From contig DASXVS010000072.1 in the NCBI GenBank assembly GCA_036504095.1, positions 1-62,646 of the forward strand: DNA of 62,646 nt, given 5' to 3'. Source of the DNA: Armatimonadota bacterium (GTDB taxonomy: Bacteria; Armatimonadota; DTGP01; JAKQQT01). The translations under genes were made by a program, and so were the position numbers. Positions 43,598 to 52,431 of this stretch are shown piece after piece. The notes beneath the pieces were generated by a model, which saw only the letters and a program-made list of their open reading frames with translations, did no database searches and was not told the DNA's origin. The stretch's first letter is position 1. The number at the start of each line of letters is the position of its first letter.

Positions 43598-43617
43598 TTT
43601 AACCTCTAATGGTTTAA
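43598..43617 (-). promoter_or_regulatory. Candidate MarR operator
   Basis: TTTAACC (43598-43604), six bases, GGTTTAA (43611-43617): on the minus strand TTAAACC-N6-GGTTAAA, an inverted repeat with six of seven positions symmetric. It starts six bases from the marR ATG, and its right half contains the GAGG ribosome-binding site, a layout that would let repressor binding block translation start or transcription. Confidence 0.5.
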
Positions 43618-43677
43618 CATCGAACCAAAGACGCGAGTTCCCGCGGTTTCGTGGGGCCGGGGGCAGTGCAATCGGGT

Positions 43678-43700
43678 GGCCGCGGCGTGGCGCCGCGGCC
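43678..43700 (-). terminator. Hairpin after phoU
   Basis: A perfect 9-bp GC stem (43678-43686 with 43692-43700, loop of five bases) lies 10 bases beyond the phoU stop codon. No T-run follows on either strand, so it may be a processing or protective hairpin or part of a Rho-dependent end. Confidence 0.45.
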
Positions 43701-43709
43701 GTCGCAGCG

Positions 43710-44432
43710 TTACTGGTGGAGTTCCTTGTGGTCGCCGGTTTCCACGTAGTAGACCCGTTCACCAACGTTGGTGATGTGGTCGGCGATCCGCTCAAGACAC
43801 CGCGCGATCATGAGGAGGGCGATTGCCTGGGCCGCCATTGCCGGCGTGGCGCGCGCTGATTCGACCATGGCGTTGTGGATGGCCTTATTCAGGTGGTCGA
43901 CCTGGTCATCCTGCTCGATCATGCGCTGAACCATGTCCAGATCGCCGTTCACAAAGGCCTGCAACGTCTCGCGGAGCATCTGGCTGACCATCAGCGCCAT
44001 TTCCTGAAGCTCCGGAGTGGGCGGCAGGGGCGGAAGGTCAAAATTGCGGGATGCCGTCTTTGCGATATCGACGCAATAGTCACCGATGCGTTCGATATCG
44101 GTGATGATTTTCAGGGCGGCGGCGATGACCCGAAGGTCCCTCGCCATCGGGTTCTGGAGGGCCAGAAGATGAAGGCAGTCGGTTTCGATGCTCAGATTAT
44201 AGTCATCGACGGCATCGTCCTGGGCCATTACCTCGCGGACAAGTTCCGGGTCACGCTGGCGATATGCCGCAATGGACTTGTGGAGCATTTCCTCGACCAC
44301 GCTGCCCATCCGAAGGACGTTTTGCTGAACGTCGTTGAGTTTTTTCTCGAATTGCACTCTTGGATTCGCCTTCTCTTCTTCCGGCATCATGGGCTCCTCT
44401 TCGACAATCATGGCGGCGCCATCTTCGTTCAT
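43710..44432 (-). CDS. phoU: Phosphate signalling protein PhoU
   Basis: 240 residues. Two PhoU helical repeats with the family motifs DDAVDDYNLSIETDCLHLLALQNPMARDLRVIAAALKIITDIERIGDYCVDIAK and, in the second half, DDQVDHLNKAIHNAMVESARATPAM..IALLMIARCLERIADHITNVGERVYYVETGD. These acidic helices bind metal and contact the PstB/PhoR complex to signal phosphate sufficiency. It is the last gene of the pst group, 56 bases after pstB. An N-terminal extension of about 15 acidic residues precedes the usual start. Confidence 0.96.
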   Translation of the reverse strand: MNEDGAAMIVEEEPMMPEEEKANPRVQFEKKLNDVQQNVLRMGSVVEEMLHKSIAAYRQRDPELVREVMAQDDAVDDYNLSIETDCLHLLALQNPMARDLRVIAAALKIITDIERIGDYCVDIAKTASRNFDLPPLPPTPELQEMALMVSQMLRETLQAFVNGDLDMVQRMIEQDDQVDHLNKAIHNAMVESARATPAMAAQAIALLMIARCLERIADHITNVGERVYYVETGDHKELHQ

Positions 44433-44488
44433 GCGGTCCCGCCGGCGCTCAGCCGTCGAAGCCGCGTGGCAACCCCTGTAGCCGTATT

Positions 44489-45367
44489 CTAGCCAAATCT
44501 GCCGGTGATATAGTCTTCTGTCCGCTTGTCTTCAGGATTCGTGAAGATGATGTCGCTGCGCCCGACCTCAATCAGTTCCCCCATCAGGAAGAAGCCGGTC
44601 CGATCGCTCACACGGGCCGCCTGCTGCATGTTGTGGGTTACGATGACGATCGCCAGCGTCTGTACGAGTTCACGCATCAGGTCTTCGATCTTCAGCGTAC
44701 TGATGGGGTCCAGGGCCGAGGCGGGTTCGTCCATCAGGAGGACTTCGGGTTCGACGGCCAGTACGCGAGCGATGCACAGCCGTTGCTGCTGCCCCCCCGA
44801 CAGCGACATCGCGCTGCTCTTCAATTTGTCCTTGGCCTCGTCCCAGAGCGCCGCGCTCCGGAGGCTGTTTTCCACGATGTCGTCCAGATCCGAACGGTTG
44901 GGCTTGCTGCGAAGCCGTGGTCCGTAAGCTACGTTGTCGTAAATGCTCATCGGGAAAGGATTAGGCCGTTGGAACACCATGCCCACGCGCGTCCGAAGAA
45001 GCACGGGGTCAATCTCGGCCCCGTAGATTTCCTCGTCGTCAAGCGTCACACGACCCGTAACGCGGCAGCCGTCCACGAGGTCGTTCATCCGGTTCAACGT
45101 TCGCAAAAATGTGCTTTTGCCACAGCCGGACGGGCCGATGAGCGCCAGTATCTCGCGGGCGCGAACATCGATATCCACGGCCTTCAGCGCCTGGGTAGAG
45201 CCGTAAAAGACGCCCATGTCGCGAGTGGTCATCCGGACGGGGTTGTCCGATTTGTCGATCTTCTCATTCAGGCTGGCAACGAGGCGCGGCATGCCGGCGG
45301 TCGCCTCGCTGACGGGTGATTCGAGGTTCATCAGTGTATGGGGTCTCTCTTCCATAGCGCTTGCCAT
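44489..45367 (-). CDS. pstB: Phosphate ABC transporter ATP-binding protein
   Basis: 292 residues from the ATG at 45367, chosen as it lies seven bases after the pstA stop; the frame opens earlier inside pstA. Walker [26 protein letters not shown]-loop [19 protein letters not shown], signature [43 protein letters not shown] and switch His in [25 protein letters not shown]. The NRMNDL and PNPFPMSI motifs are PstB-specific. It powers high-affinity phosphate uptake together with PstC/PstA and signals to PhoR through PhoU. An N-terminal tail of about 45 residues precedes the ABC core. Confidence 0.97.
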   Translation of the reverse strand: MASAMEERPHTLMNLESPVSEATAGMPRLVASLNEKIDKSDNPVRMTTRDMGVFYGSTQALKAVDIDVRAREILALIGPSGCGKSTFLRTLNRMNDLVDGCRVTGRVTLDDEEIYGAEIDPVLLRTRVGMVFQRPNPFPMSIYDNVAYGPRLRSKPNRSDLDDIVENSLRSAALWDEAKDKLKSSAMSLSGGQQQRLCIARVLAVEPEVLLMDEPASALDPISTLKIEDLMRELVQTLAIVIVTHNMQQAARVSDRTGFFLMGELIEVGRSDIIFTNPEDKRTEDYITGRFG

Positions 45368-45374
45368 TGGGTGG

Positions 45375-46268
45375 TTACCAGTTCCTCTTCGCTCGCAGGC
45401 GCGACCTGATAATGATGGCGCCAAGATTGGTGAACAGAACGAGCAGCAGAAGTACCAGGGCAGTACCCCACTGGATAGACTGCGGGGCATCCGGCACCTG
45501 AGTCGCGATGATGTACAGATGATAGGGAAGAGCCATGATCGGCGACGACAGGCTGTGCGGCAAACCTTTCTGGTAAAACACCGCCGCAGTAAACAGGATA
45601 GGCGCGGTTTCTCCGGCGGCCCGGCCCACCCCGAGGATGGCTCCGGTCAGGATGCCGGGGAGCGCGCCGGGGAGCACTATGCGCCACACGGTCTGAAAAC
45701 GGGTTGCCCCCAGGCCCACGCTGGCCTCCCGGAAACTGGCCGGAACGGTTCGCAACGATTCCTCCGTGGCGGTGATGATCAGGGGCAATGTCAGGAGGGC
45801 CAGGGTGCAGGCTCCTGAAAGGATCGACACCTGGAACTTGAGGAGCAGAACAAATACTCCGTATCCAAAAAGCCCGTAAACGATGGATGGCACACCGGCC
45901 AGGTTCACGATGGCAAGGCGAATTATCCGTGTCAGCGGACCCTGTTTCGCGTATTCGGACAGGTAGATCGCACTCAGGATCCCGACCGGAAGGGCGATGA
46001 TAACCGTGCCGGCCACCAGGTACACGGTGCCCATAATGGCGGGGAAAATGCCGCCGGCGGTCATATGGTCGCGCGGCATGGCCGTGAGGAACTCCCAGGT
46101 CAGCGCCCGGCCGCCGCGCGCTATCAGTATCCAGACAATGGCTGTTACCGGCGCAACGATACACAGGGTTGCCACGGCGGTCAGCGCCACGGCGATGCTC
46201 TCCCCGATGCGCGGCTTGCCGCGCCGGATAGACCGCGGCGAGGTGATGGTTTCTTGCGTATCAACCAT
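45375..46268 (-). CDS. pstA: Phosphate ABC transporter permease PstA
   Basis: 297 residues from the ATG at 46268, which overlaps the end of pstC by eight bases. Six membrane helices; the EAA-type coupling loop is [52 protein letters not shown], the PstA form. [21 protein letters not shown] is the periplasmic part common to PstA. It forms the channel with PstC in the inner membrane. Full length and in order with pstC upstream and pstB downstream. Confidence 0.97.
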   Translation of the reverse strand: MVDTQETITSPRSIRRGKPRIGESIAVALTAVATLCIVAPVTAIVWILIARGGRALTWEFLTAMPRDHMTAGGIFPAIMGTVYLVAGTVIIALPVGILSAIYLSEYAKQGPLTRIIRLAIVNLAGVPSIVYGLFGYGVFVLLLKFQVSILSGACTLALLTLPLIITATEESLRTVPASFREASVGLGATRFQTVWRIVLPGALPGILTGAILGVGRAAGETAPILFTAAVFYQKGLPHSLSSPIMALPYHLYIIATQVPDAPQSIQWGTALVLLLLVLFTNLGAIIIRSRLRAKRNW

Positions 46269-47184
46269 GTTTCGGCATCCTGTGCAGCGCCACATCGGCG
46301 ACCAGGTTGATCGCAAAAGTGATGACGAAAAGGCACAATCCGAGCATAAACAGAGCACTGTAGTGATGGCTGTACTGGACGGTTTCCCCCATCTCGGCCG
46401 CGATGGTCGCCGTCATGGTTCGCACAGGCTGAAGCAGCGTGTACGGGAGAACGTTAACCATCTTGCCGTCTATCATCTTTGTCTGCGCAAATGCGTTTCC
46501 CGTGACCATCAGTACCGTCATCGTTTCACCGATGGCCCGCCCCACGCCCAGCATCGTGGCGGCCACGATTCCAGGGCGTGCCGCCGGCAAGAGCACGCGC
46601 CAGACCGTCTGCCAGCGGGTGGCGCCCAGAGCCAGGCTCCCGCTCGCGTAGTCCTTTGGAACCGACGTAAGCGCGTCTTCCGCGATACTCACGATCGTCG
46701 GAAGGGCCATGAAGGCCAGCATGATGCTACCGGTGAGGGCGACGGACCCGCTCTCCAGGTGGAAAAACTTTTGCAGGAACGGGCCAAGCGTGACAAGGCC
46801 GATGAATCCCACAACAACCGACGGCACCGCCGCGACCATCTCAATGGACGGCTTCAGAAATTCGCGGAGCCGCGCCGGCGCGATGATGGCGACGTACACC
46901 GCAGCCGCCACTCCGATGGGTATCGCGAAAGCAACGGCGCCGACCGTGACCAGCGCGGACCCAATGATAAGCGGCAGAAAGCCGAACTTTCCGTCGGTGG
47001 GATACCATTCAGACCCGCTGAGCAGCGCGCCGAGACTCGTGGTCCTCAACAGCGGGAGGGCATCCCGCAAAAGGAACACGAAAATCAGGATGACCAGGAT
47101 GATCGCAGTGACGCCGGCCATGCGGATGACCGCCTCGGCGGCGCGTTCGGACAACCTGCGATGTAGTGGAAAAGCCATTAGCAT
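46261..47184 (-). CDS. pstC: Phosphate ABC transporter permease PstC
   Basis: 307 residues from the ATG at 47184 (MLMAFPLHRRLSERAAEAV); an earlier in-frame codon is inside the hairpin. Six helices; the coupling loop is KDYASGSLALGATRWQTVWRVLLPAARPGIVAATMLGVGRAIGETMTVLMVTGNA, diagnostic for PstC. GSEWYPTDGKFGFLPLIIGSALVT is the typical periplasmic region. No ribosome-binding site is visible; a G/C hairpin (47198-47220) lies just before it, and the two sit downstream of pstS. Confidence 0.96.
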   Translation of the reverse strand: MLMAFPLHRRLSERAAEAVIRMAGVTAIILVILIFVFLLRDALPLLRTTSLGALLSGSEWYPTDGKFGFLPLIIGSALVTVGAVAFAIPIGVAAAVYVAIIAPARLREFLKPSIEMVAAVPSVVVGFIGLVTLGPFLQKFFHLESGSVALTGSIMLAFMALPTIVSIAEDALTSVPKDYASGSLALGATRWQTVWRVLLPAARPGIVAATMLGVGRAIGETMTVLMVTGNAFAQTKMIDGKMVNVLPYTLLQPVRTMTATIAAEMGETVQYSHHYSALFMLGLCLFVITFAINLVADVALHRMPKHG

Positions 47185-47197
47185 TCGAAGCGGTTGC

Positions 47198-47220
47198 GTG
47201 GGGGGGGAAGCCCCCCCCAC
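47198..47220 (-). promoter_or_regulatory. Perfect G/C hairpin between pstS and pstC
   Basis: GTGGGGGGGG and its perfect complement (10 bp, loop of three bases, AAG on the plus strand) lie nine bases after the pstS stop and 13 before the pstC start. It lacks a U-tract, so it is not a standard terminator. It could stabilise the pstS mRNA end and lower pstCAB expression, a known way to obtain excess binding protein. Confidence 0.65.
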
Positions 47221-47229
47221 ATAGACCGG

Positions 47230-48117
47230 CTATTTCACGGGGACGAACTCCAGCTTGGTGACCACGCTTTGCCCTTCCGGGCTCAGCACGAAGTCAATGA
47301 ACTGCTTCTCCTCACCGGTCGGTTCGCCTTTGGTGTAGAAGAAGAGCGGGCGCGAAACCGGGTAGGTCTTGTCCAGCACGGACTTGATCGAGGGAGTGAC
47401 ATACGGGCCGGCGGCCGTCCTGGCCACGGATACCACCTTGATACCCGCCGACTTCGCGTACCCCAGCCCCACATATCCAATGGCGCCAGGATTCGTCTTC
47501 ACCTCCTGAACGATCGCCTGCGACGACTGCTGCTGCTGAGCGGACGGCGCGTATTGGATAGCGGTGTTTTTCTCGTCGCCGTTGCGCAATACGTGATTCA
47601 GGAAGAAATCGTAGCTGCCGGAACTCTTGTCGCGGCTCACTATCGTGATCTTGCCGGATGGTCCGCCGACGGCACTCCAGTCGGAGACTTTTCCGGAGAA
47701 GATATCGCCGAGTTGGGCAAAGGTGAGTTTGGCGATGGGGCTCTTCTCGTTGACGATCACGCTCAAGCCGTCCTGGGCCACCACGATTTCCTTCGGGGTA
47801 AACCCTTTGGCCTTGGCGGCCTCAATCTCGGCCGGCTTCATAGCGCGTGACGATTCGGCGATGTCCGTTGTGCCCCCAAGGAGCGCCGTGATACCGGTGC
47901 CGGAACCGCCGCCCTGCACGGAAACCGAGGGGCTGCCAGCCTTCTTGCCGAACTCTTCGGCCCACGCCTGCCCCAGATTGACCATCGTGTTGGAACCGGC
48001 CACCGTGATGCCGCCGGCGGCGGGCGCAGGGCCGGAGGACGGCGTCTTATTACCGCAACCGGCAGCCAGCATAACGGCTGTCGAAGCCAGCCCGGCGATC
48101 AGGTACTGTCGTTTCAT
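47230..48117 (-). CDS. pstS: Phosphate-binding lipoprotein PstS
   Basis: 295 residues with a lipobox (LAAGC, about residue 21) and the PstS pattern: ITVAGSNTMVNLGQAWAEEF, VQGGGSGTGITALLGGTTDIAESSRAM, IVSRDKSSGSYDFF, NPGAIGYVGLGYA. The GSN and SGS/SSGS(Y/T) loops bind phosphate. It captures phosphate outside the inner membrane for PstCAB. A ribosome-binding site AAGGAG lies eight bases upstream, and a Pho box is about 52 bases upstream. A second homologue lacking a lipobox lies at 52432. Confidence 0.96.
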   Translation of the reverse strand: MKRQYLIAGLASTAVMLAAGCGNKTPSSGPAPAAGGITVAGSNTMVNLGQAWAEEFGKKAGSPSVSVQGGGSGTGITALLGGTTDIAESSRAMKPAEIEAAKAKGFTPKEIVVAQDGLSVIVNEKSPIAKLTFAQLGDIFSGKVSDWSAVGGPSGKITIVSRDKSSGSYDFFLNHVLRNGDEKNTAIQYAPSAQQQQSSQAIVQEVKTNPGAIGYVGLGYAKSAGIKVVSVARTAAGPYVTPSIKSVLDKTYPVSRPLFFYTKGEPTGEEKQFIDFVLSPEGQSVVTKLEFVPVK

Positions 48118-48169
48118 GGGTTGATCTCCTTATGATCTACTGACATGTTGCTCAGCGACTTTGCACTTG

Positions 48170-48199
48170 CGCTTAAGGCGGTATTAACGTTGCCTTAAG
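48170..48199 (-). promoter_or_regulatory. Pho box upstream of pstS
   Basis: Three TTAA cores at plus-strand positions 48073+100 (48173), 48184 and 48195 repeat with an exact 11-bp period. Read on the minus strand: CTTAAGGC, three bases, GTTAATAC, three bases, CTTAAGCG. This is the cyanobacterial-type Pho box (8-bp repeats, 3-bp gaps). It starts 11 bases after phoB stops and ends 52 bases before the pstS ATG. Confidence 0.8.
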
Positions 48200-48210
48200 G
48201 AGCGCTTGCG

Positions 48211-48903
48211 TTAGTCTGCGGCCTTATACCCCACCCCGCGTACCGTCAGAATGCGCTTCGGGGCGCCGGGGTCCAGCTCCACCTTCTGGCGGAGCCAGCG
48301 GATGTGCACGTCGAGGGTACCGCGATCCAGGAAGGTATCCCCGCCCCACACGCGGTCCAGCAGAATCTCGCGGGTTAGCACGCGGCCGCGGTTCCGAAGC
48401 AGAATCTCCAACAGGTCCCATTCCTTGGGGCTCAGGAGCGTCTGGACACCGCTGACCGTGAGTTCGTGGCGCGCGATATCCATCGATAGCCCCTCCGCGG
48501 TTAGAATCTCGTCCGCGGTGGCGGGCTGTCCGGTTCTGCGCAGAATCGCGCGCACCCGAGCTACGACTTCGCGGGTTGAAAAGGGCTTGGACACATAGTC
48601 GTCCGCACCGAGTTCGAGACCGAGCACGCGATCGAACTCTTCGGCGCGAGCGGTGAGGATGAGTATGGGCAGCGTCGAACTCTTTCGGACCGCCCGGCAG
48701 ACCTCCCAGCCGGACACGCCGGGCAGCATGAGGTCCAAAATGATCAGGCTGGGTGGGCGGGAGCGGACGACCGCCAGCCCCGCTTCACCGTCTGCGGCGG
48801 TTTCCACCAGGAAACCTTCCTGGCGCAACGCCCACGCGACGCCATCCGCGATCGCTTGCTCGTCTTCGATGATGAGAATGGTTTCAGACATAATTCGGCT
48901 CAT
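48211..48903 (-). CDS. phoB: PhoB-type response regulator
   Basis: 230 residues. Receiver with ED (near 13-14), phospho-Asp in LIILDLMLPGVSGWEVC, Thr in ILTARAEEFDR and Lys in SKPF; then an OmpR/PhoB winged helix (LSMDIARHELTVSGVQTLLSPKEWDLLEILLRNRGRVLTREILLDRVWG...RTLDVHIRWLRQKVE...RILTVRGVGYKAAD). It overlaps the end of phoR by four bases (ATGA), so the two are translated together; an internal ATG (48891) is an alternative start. It is expected to bind the Pho boxes seen here when phosphate is low. Confidence 0.95.
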   Translation of the reverse strand: MSRIMSETILIIEDEQAIADGVAWALRQEGFLVETAADGEAGLAVVRSRPPSLIILDLMLPGVSGWEVCRAVRKSSTLPILILTARAEEFDRVLGLELGADDYVSKPFSTREVVARVRAILRRTGQPATADEILTAEGLSMDIARHELTVSGVQTLLSPKEWDLLEILLRNRGRVLTREILLDRVWGGDTFLDRGTLDVHIRWLRQKVELDPGAPKRILTVRGVGYKAAD

Positions 48904-50261
48904 TGGGGCGCCACGGGGAGGCGCACGGTGAATACGGATCCGCGACCCGGAGTACTGTCCACTTCTACGCCTCCGCCGGCGGTTTCCGCGAGATGTTTGA
49001 CAATGCTGAGGCCCAGGCCCGTGCCGCCCAGTTCTCTGGAGCGCGCGCGGTCCACCCGGTAAAATCGCTCGAATATCCGCGTTTGGTGCTCGGGCGGGAT
49101 CCCGATCCCGTGATCCGTAACGCGAACCTCTACAAAACCGCCGCTTTCTCTGCCGGACACTTCAACCGCTCCCCCGGACGGCGAGTATTTTACGGCGTTT
49201 TCCACGAGGTTGGTGATGATTTGCCGCACGGCTTCTGGGGTAGCGAACGCGCGGAGCATGTGCGGGACCGTCACCAATATCCGGATGTCCTTCGCCTCGC
49301 GAAGGTGCTCCAGTTCGTTCGCCACTTCGGAGGCGATCGAGCTGACGTCAACAGCCTCGAAGGACAGCGGCTGGCCGGATTCGGCGCGTGCCAACACCAG
49401 CAGATCGCCCAGCAACGCCACGAGCCGCCTCGTGGAGTCGAGGATGTGTTTCAGGAAATGCCGGGCAACCGTTGGATCGTCCAGCGCGCCGTCGAGGAGA
49501 TTCTCCGCCATCGTCTGAATCCCGGAAACCGGGGTCCTGAGCTCATGGCTCACGTTGGCGACGAAGTCTTTGCGCACCCGTTCCAGGTGAACGCGATCCG
49601 TGATGTCGTGAAGAACCGCCACGGCTGCCTGTGACGGCCCTTCACCGGCGGCACTCACGACGGCACGAATCTGGCGAGGGTTCGGGAACAGGAGCTCAAT
49701 GTCGGTGTAGTGTGTTGCGCCGGAATCCAGCGCACGGTGGATAGCGGCGTCGAGTGGCGCACTCATCGTGCATTCGATGACGGTTCTCCCACTAGAGTCG
49801 GGACCGCATTCCTCGAAGAGTCCCCGGGCGGCCCTGTTCACCATTTGAACCCGGGCAGCGCGATCCACCACCAGCACTCCGTCGGCCATCGTGTCCATGA
49901 CGGCCTGCAGATGCGCTCGCTCGGATTCCGCGCGCTCGGCTCTCTCGTTCGCGGACGAAAGGAGCCCGGAGAAGGTCTCGGCCAGGTCCTTCCATTCGTC
50001 ACGAGAAGCGACGCGCGGCCCGCGGGCGGAAGGCCTGCGAGACCACTCCAGCAACGCTTCCAGCGGAGCGCCCACCCGCGCCGAGACCCACCATGCGCCG
50101 GCGATCCCTACAACGGCCACGACGGCAATGGCGCCGTACAACCCCATAGCGAGATCCGCAATGAGCGCCGCGCCGGCGGCTGCCAATGTCAGAGCAAGCA
50201 CGCTCGCGAATACCATCCAGCGTATCGAGTGGAAGAGGCGCATAGGGTGAATCCGATTCAA
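48900..50261 (-). CDS. phoR: PhoR-type sensor histidine kinase
   Basis: 453 residues. Two N-terminal membrane helices with almost no periplasmic loop (typical PhoR), a HAMP-like linker, a PAS domain (about 120-225: MDTMADGVLVVDRAARVQMVNRAARGLF), HisKA with VRKDFVANVSHELRTPVSGIQTMAENLLDGA, and HATPase_c with NLVENAVKYSP, TDHGIGIPPEHQTRIFERFYRVD and GTGLGLSIVKHL. Starts at TTG 50261 or ATG 50243; neither has a clear ribosome-binding site, but it lies five bases after the lipoprotein gene, suggesting coupling. Phosphorylates PhoB at low phosphate; PhoU/PstB restrain it. Confidence 0.94.
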   Translation of the reverse strand: MNRIHPMRLFHSIRWMVFASVLALTLAAAGAALIADLAMGLYGAIAVVAVVGIAGAWWVSARVGAPLEALLEWSRRPSARGPRVASRDEWKDLAETFSGLLSSANERAERAESERAHLQAVMDTMADGVLVVDRAARVQMVNRAARGLFEECGPDSSGRTVIECTMSAPLDAAIHRALDSGATHYTDIELLFPNPRQIRAVVSAAGEGPSQAAVAVLHDITDRVHLERVRKDFVANVSHELRTPVSGIQTMAENLLDGALDDPTVARHFLKHILDSTRRLVALLGDLLVLARAESGQPLSFEAVDVSSIASEVANELEHLREAKDIRILVTVPHMLRAFATPEAVRQIITNLVENAVKYSPSGGAVEVSGRESGGFVEVRVTDHGIGIPPEHQTRIFERFYRVDRARSRELGGTGLGLSIVKHLAETAGGGVEVDSTPGRGSVFTVRLPVAPQ

Positions 50262-50266
50262 TACAC

Positions 50267-50665
50267 TTACTTGCAGTGCAGGTTGGCCTTCATACCGTGG
50301 GTGAATTCGTTATCCTTCACGAAATCCGTCAGGCTGAAGTCGCCGGACGGAACCGACAGTGTCAGGTCTGTCGATGCGCCGGGCTCGAGCCGCGGCGTTT
50401 TGCGATCTACGGATGGCCCCTCAAGATAAATCCCGTGCGGTTGTTTCCCGGTGTTGCGCATCTTCAGGGTAACGGTGCCGGCTTGGACCGCGGCGGGCTC
50501 CACCGTGATATTCCATTCCTTAATTGTAACCGTTACGGTAGCTCCTGAACCTGCTACCAGGGCCGCGGGCGCCGCTGAATTCGATGGCCCCGAGCCCACG
50601 GGCTTGCCGCAGCCCGCCAATCCAAACGTCAGCCCTGCAAGGGCTATCAATGTGCGTGACTTCAT
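50267..50665 (-). CDS. Cupredoxin-like lipoprotein at the head of the pho operon
   Basis: 132 residues with a lipobox (LAGCG, about 16-20), then a small beta-sandwich: TVTVTIKEWNITVEPAAVQAGTVTLKMRNTGKQPHGIYLEG and a C-terminal end DFVKDNEFTHGMKANLHCK. The opening matches cupredoxin-like proteins (type I copper fold), with a His in QPHG, but the complete set of Cu ligands (His, Cys, His, Met in order) is not obvious. The stop is five bases from phoR and the Pho box at 50736 lies about 70 bases before its start, so it is probably part of the phosphate-starvation response. Role unknown. Confidence 0.7.
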   Translation of the reverse strand: MKSRTLIALAGLTFGLAGCGKPVGSGPSNSAAPAALVAGSGATVTVTIKEWNITVEPAAVQAGTVTLKMRNTGKQPHGIYLEGPSVDRKTPRLEPGASTDLTLSVPSGDFSLTDFVKDNEFTHGMKANLHCK

Positions 50666-50735
50666 ATCTTCTTAACTCTCCTTCGCACCTTATCGTGCGG
50701 CGGGAAACGCCCGAATGGCAACGGCATGCAGGCGC

Positions 50736-50766
50736 TTTAACCATGCGTTAATGCTATCTGAATACA
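50736..50766. promoter_or_regulatory. Pho box between the divergent pho arms
   Basis: TTAA at 50737 and 50748, and TGAA at 50759, repeat with an 11-bp period (units TTTAACCA, GTTAATGC, CTGAATAC with 3-bp gaps). A further TTAA at 50769 is one base out of phase. The element lies between the lipoprotein-phoR-phoB operon (minus) and the porin-pstS2 pair (plus) and could control both. Confidence 0.7.
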
Positions 50767-50870
50767 CCTTAAGACGTCCGCAAGACTCCCAAAAGGTGGG
50801 CCCCATAGGGTTAAGGGCAGGGGCCACACCATTTTCTACCGGCTCCCCCACCCCTCAAAAGGAGACGAAC

Positions 50871-52406
50871 TTGAGGAAGTACGCTACTATTGCGGCGCTG
50901 ACGCTAGGGGCAGCTCTGTTCCGGCCGGCGCTGGCGCAAACGAGCGACGTTGCGCCCGATCACTGGGCCTACAAGGCGGTTCAGGATCTTGCATCCAAGG
51001 GGCTTGTTCTGGGATACCCGGACGGCAAATTCCTGGGCCCGCGGACACTCACCCGCTACGAAATGGCAGCCATCGTCAAGCGCGTTGTGGACCGGCTGGA
51101 AAACAAGCCCGAACCCACAACCCCCGCCGTAACACCGACAACGCCCGCCCCGCCCCCCCCGTCGGCATCACCGGAGGACCTTGCCGAAGTCCGCAGACTC
51201 GTTGAGGAATACAAGACAGAGTTGACGGTGTTGGGCACGGACCTGGCCGGCATCAAGACGCGGCTCGACGATCAGGACGGCAAGCTCACAGCGCTTGAGG
51301 AAGCCATCAACGATCCTGAAGGCCCCGTTCAGGCAACCGCCACCGACGTGGCCGGCCTGAAGAAACTGGCGATCACCGGGTTCACCCAGTTCTGGGGGCA
51401 GACCCGCTCCGACAGCAAGAGCGGTATTCAGCCCGGCGGAGTTCAGGGCAACTACGATGGTTTCGTGATGCGCCGCGCCCGCCTGAAAGCAACCTACACC
51501 GCACGCGACAATAACCAGTATGTGCTGCAACTTGCCGCTGACCGAGGCAACGCGGTGACTATGCGCGACGCCTACATGTCTTTCCCCCTGAAGCGCGCCA
51601 CCAGCCTGGACCAGCCCCTCACCCTGACGGCCGGCCAGTTCAACATTCCGTTCGGATATGAGATTGGCCAGAGCGACACGGATCGCGAATTCCCCGAGCG
51701 CAGCCGCGGCGAAGGCATCATTTTCAGCGGCGAACGCGACCGCGGCCTTCAGGTGAACGGCTCACTGGGCAATCGGGCCCTCCAGTACTGGCTCGGCGTC
51801 TTCAACGGCGGCGGGATCGGCGATACCGGTCCGACCACCTATGTTGACCAGAACTCCCACAAGGACCTTTCCGCGCGCCTCCTTTACGCTCCGCCAACAG
51901 GCACGCTGGAACTTGGCGTATCCGCTTACGCCGGTAAGTCCAACGATCCCAATGGAACATCCACCACGGCGGGCAAAGTGTACAGCGACCACGACCGGAC
52001 GCGCTATGGCGCCGAACTGCGCTTCTACGGTATTCCCGAAACCGCCATCAAGGGCGAATACGTCGTCGGCAAGCAGTATAACTCCTGGAACAACTCCACG
52101 TCCTCCAACTTCGATTCAACCAACTTCCGCTACTGGTACGGGCAGATAACCCGCAACATCGGGATGAAAACGGCCGTCGCCGTTCGCTACGACAGCTACG
52201 ACCCTAATACGAACGAACCGATCGCGGGCACCCCGTTGTCCAACTTCGTGGCCATTCCGACGCTGGGCTTCCTGGTTCAGCGCACGATCAACCCCAACAC
52301 CAAGTTCACGGTGGCTTACGAAATGCCGCGCCTGCCTGATCCCAAGAACGGGACGCCCAGGCCCAAACAGAACCTGCTTACCACTCAGTTCATGTTGAAG
52401 TTCTGA
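50871..52406 (+). CDS. SLH-domain outer-membrane porin, OprP/OprO-like
   Basis: 511 residues starting at TTG 50871, with AAAAGGAG six bases before it; no ATG is nearby. A signal peptide (about 1-22, ALA) precedes one SLH domain (DVAPDHWAYKAVQDLASKGLVLGYPDGKFLGPRTLTRYEMAAIVKRVVDRLE), a Pro-rich hinge (about 78-95) and a coiled-coil spacer (about 96-150). The C-terminal beta-barrel (about 165-511) matches Porin_O_P: FVMRRARLKATYTARDNN, LTLTAGQFNIPFGYEIGQSDTDREFPERSR, RTRYGAELRFYG, ending in Phe (TQFMLKF). SLH plus coiled coil plus barrel is an anchor layout used by cyanobacteria, Deinococcus and Armatimonadota. Its Pho box suggests phosphate or polyphosphate uptake. The linked pstS2 is 25 bases downstream. 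Confidence 0.88.
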   Translation: MRKYATIAALTLGAALFRPALAQTSDVAPDHWAYKAVQDLASKGLVLGYPDGKFLGPRTLTRYEMAAIVKRVVDRLENKPEPTTPAVTPTTPAPPPPSASPEDLAEVRRLVEEYKTELTVLGTDLAGIKTRLDDQDGKLTALEEAINDPEGPVQATATDVAGLKKLAITGFTQFWGQTRSDSKSGIQPGGVQGNYDGFVMRRARLKATYTARDNNQYVLQLAADRGNAVTMRDAYMSFPLKRATSLDQPLTLTAGQFNIPFGYEIGQSDTDREFPERSRGEGIIFSGERDRGLQVNGSLGNRALQYWLGVFNGGGIGDTGPTTYVDQNSHKDLSARLLYAPPTGTLELGVSAYAGKSNDPNGTSTTAGKVYSDHDRTRYGAELRFYGIPETAIKGEYVVGKQYNSWNNSTSSNFDSTNFRYWYGQITRNIGMKTAVAVRYDSYDPNTNEPIAGTPLSNFVAIPTLGFLVQRTINPNTKFTVAYEMPRLPDPKNGTPRPKQNLLTTQFMLKF

Positions 52407-52431
52407 GTCGAGCGGGCAACAGAAGGGAAAG

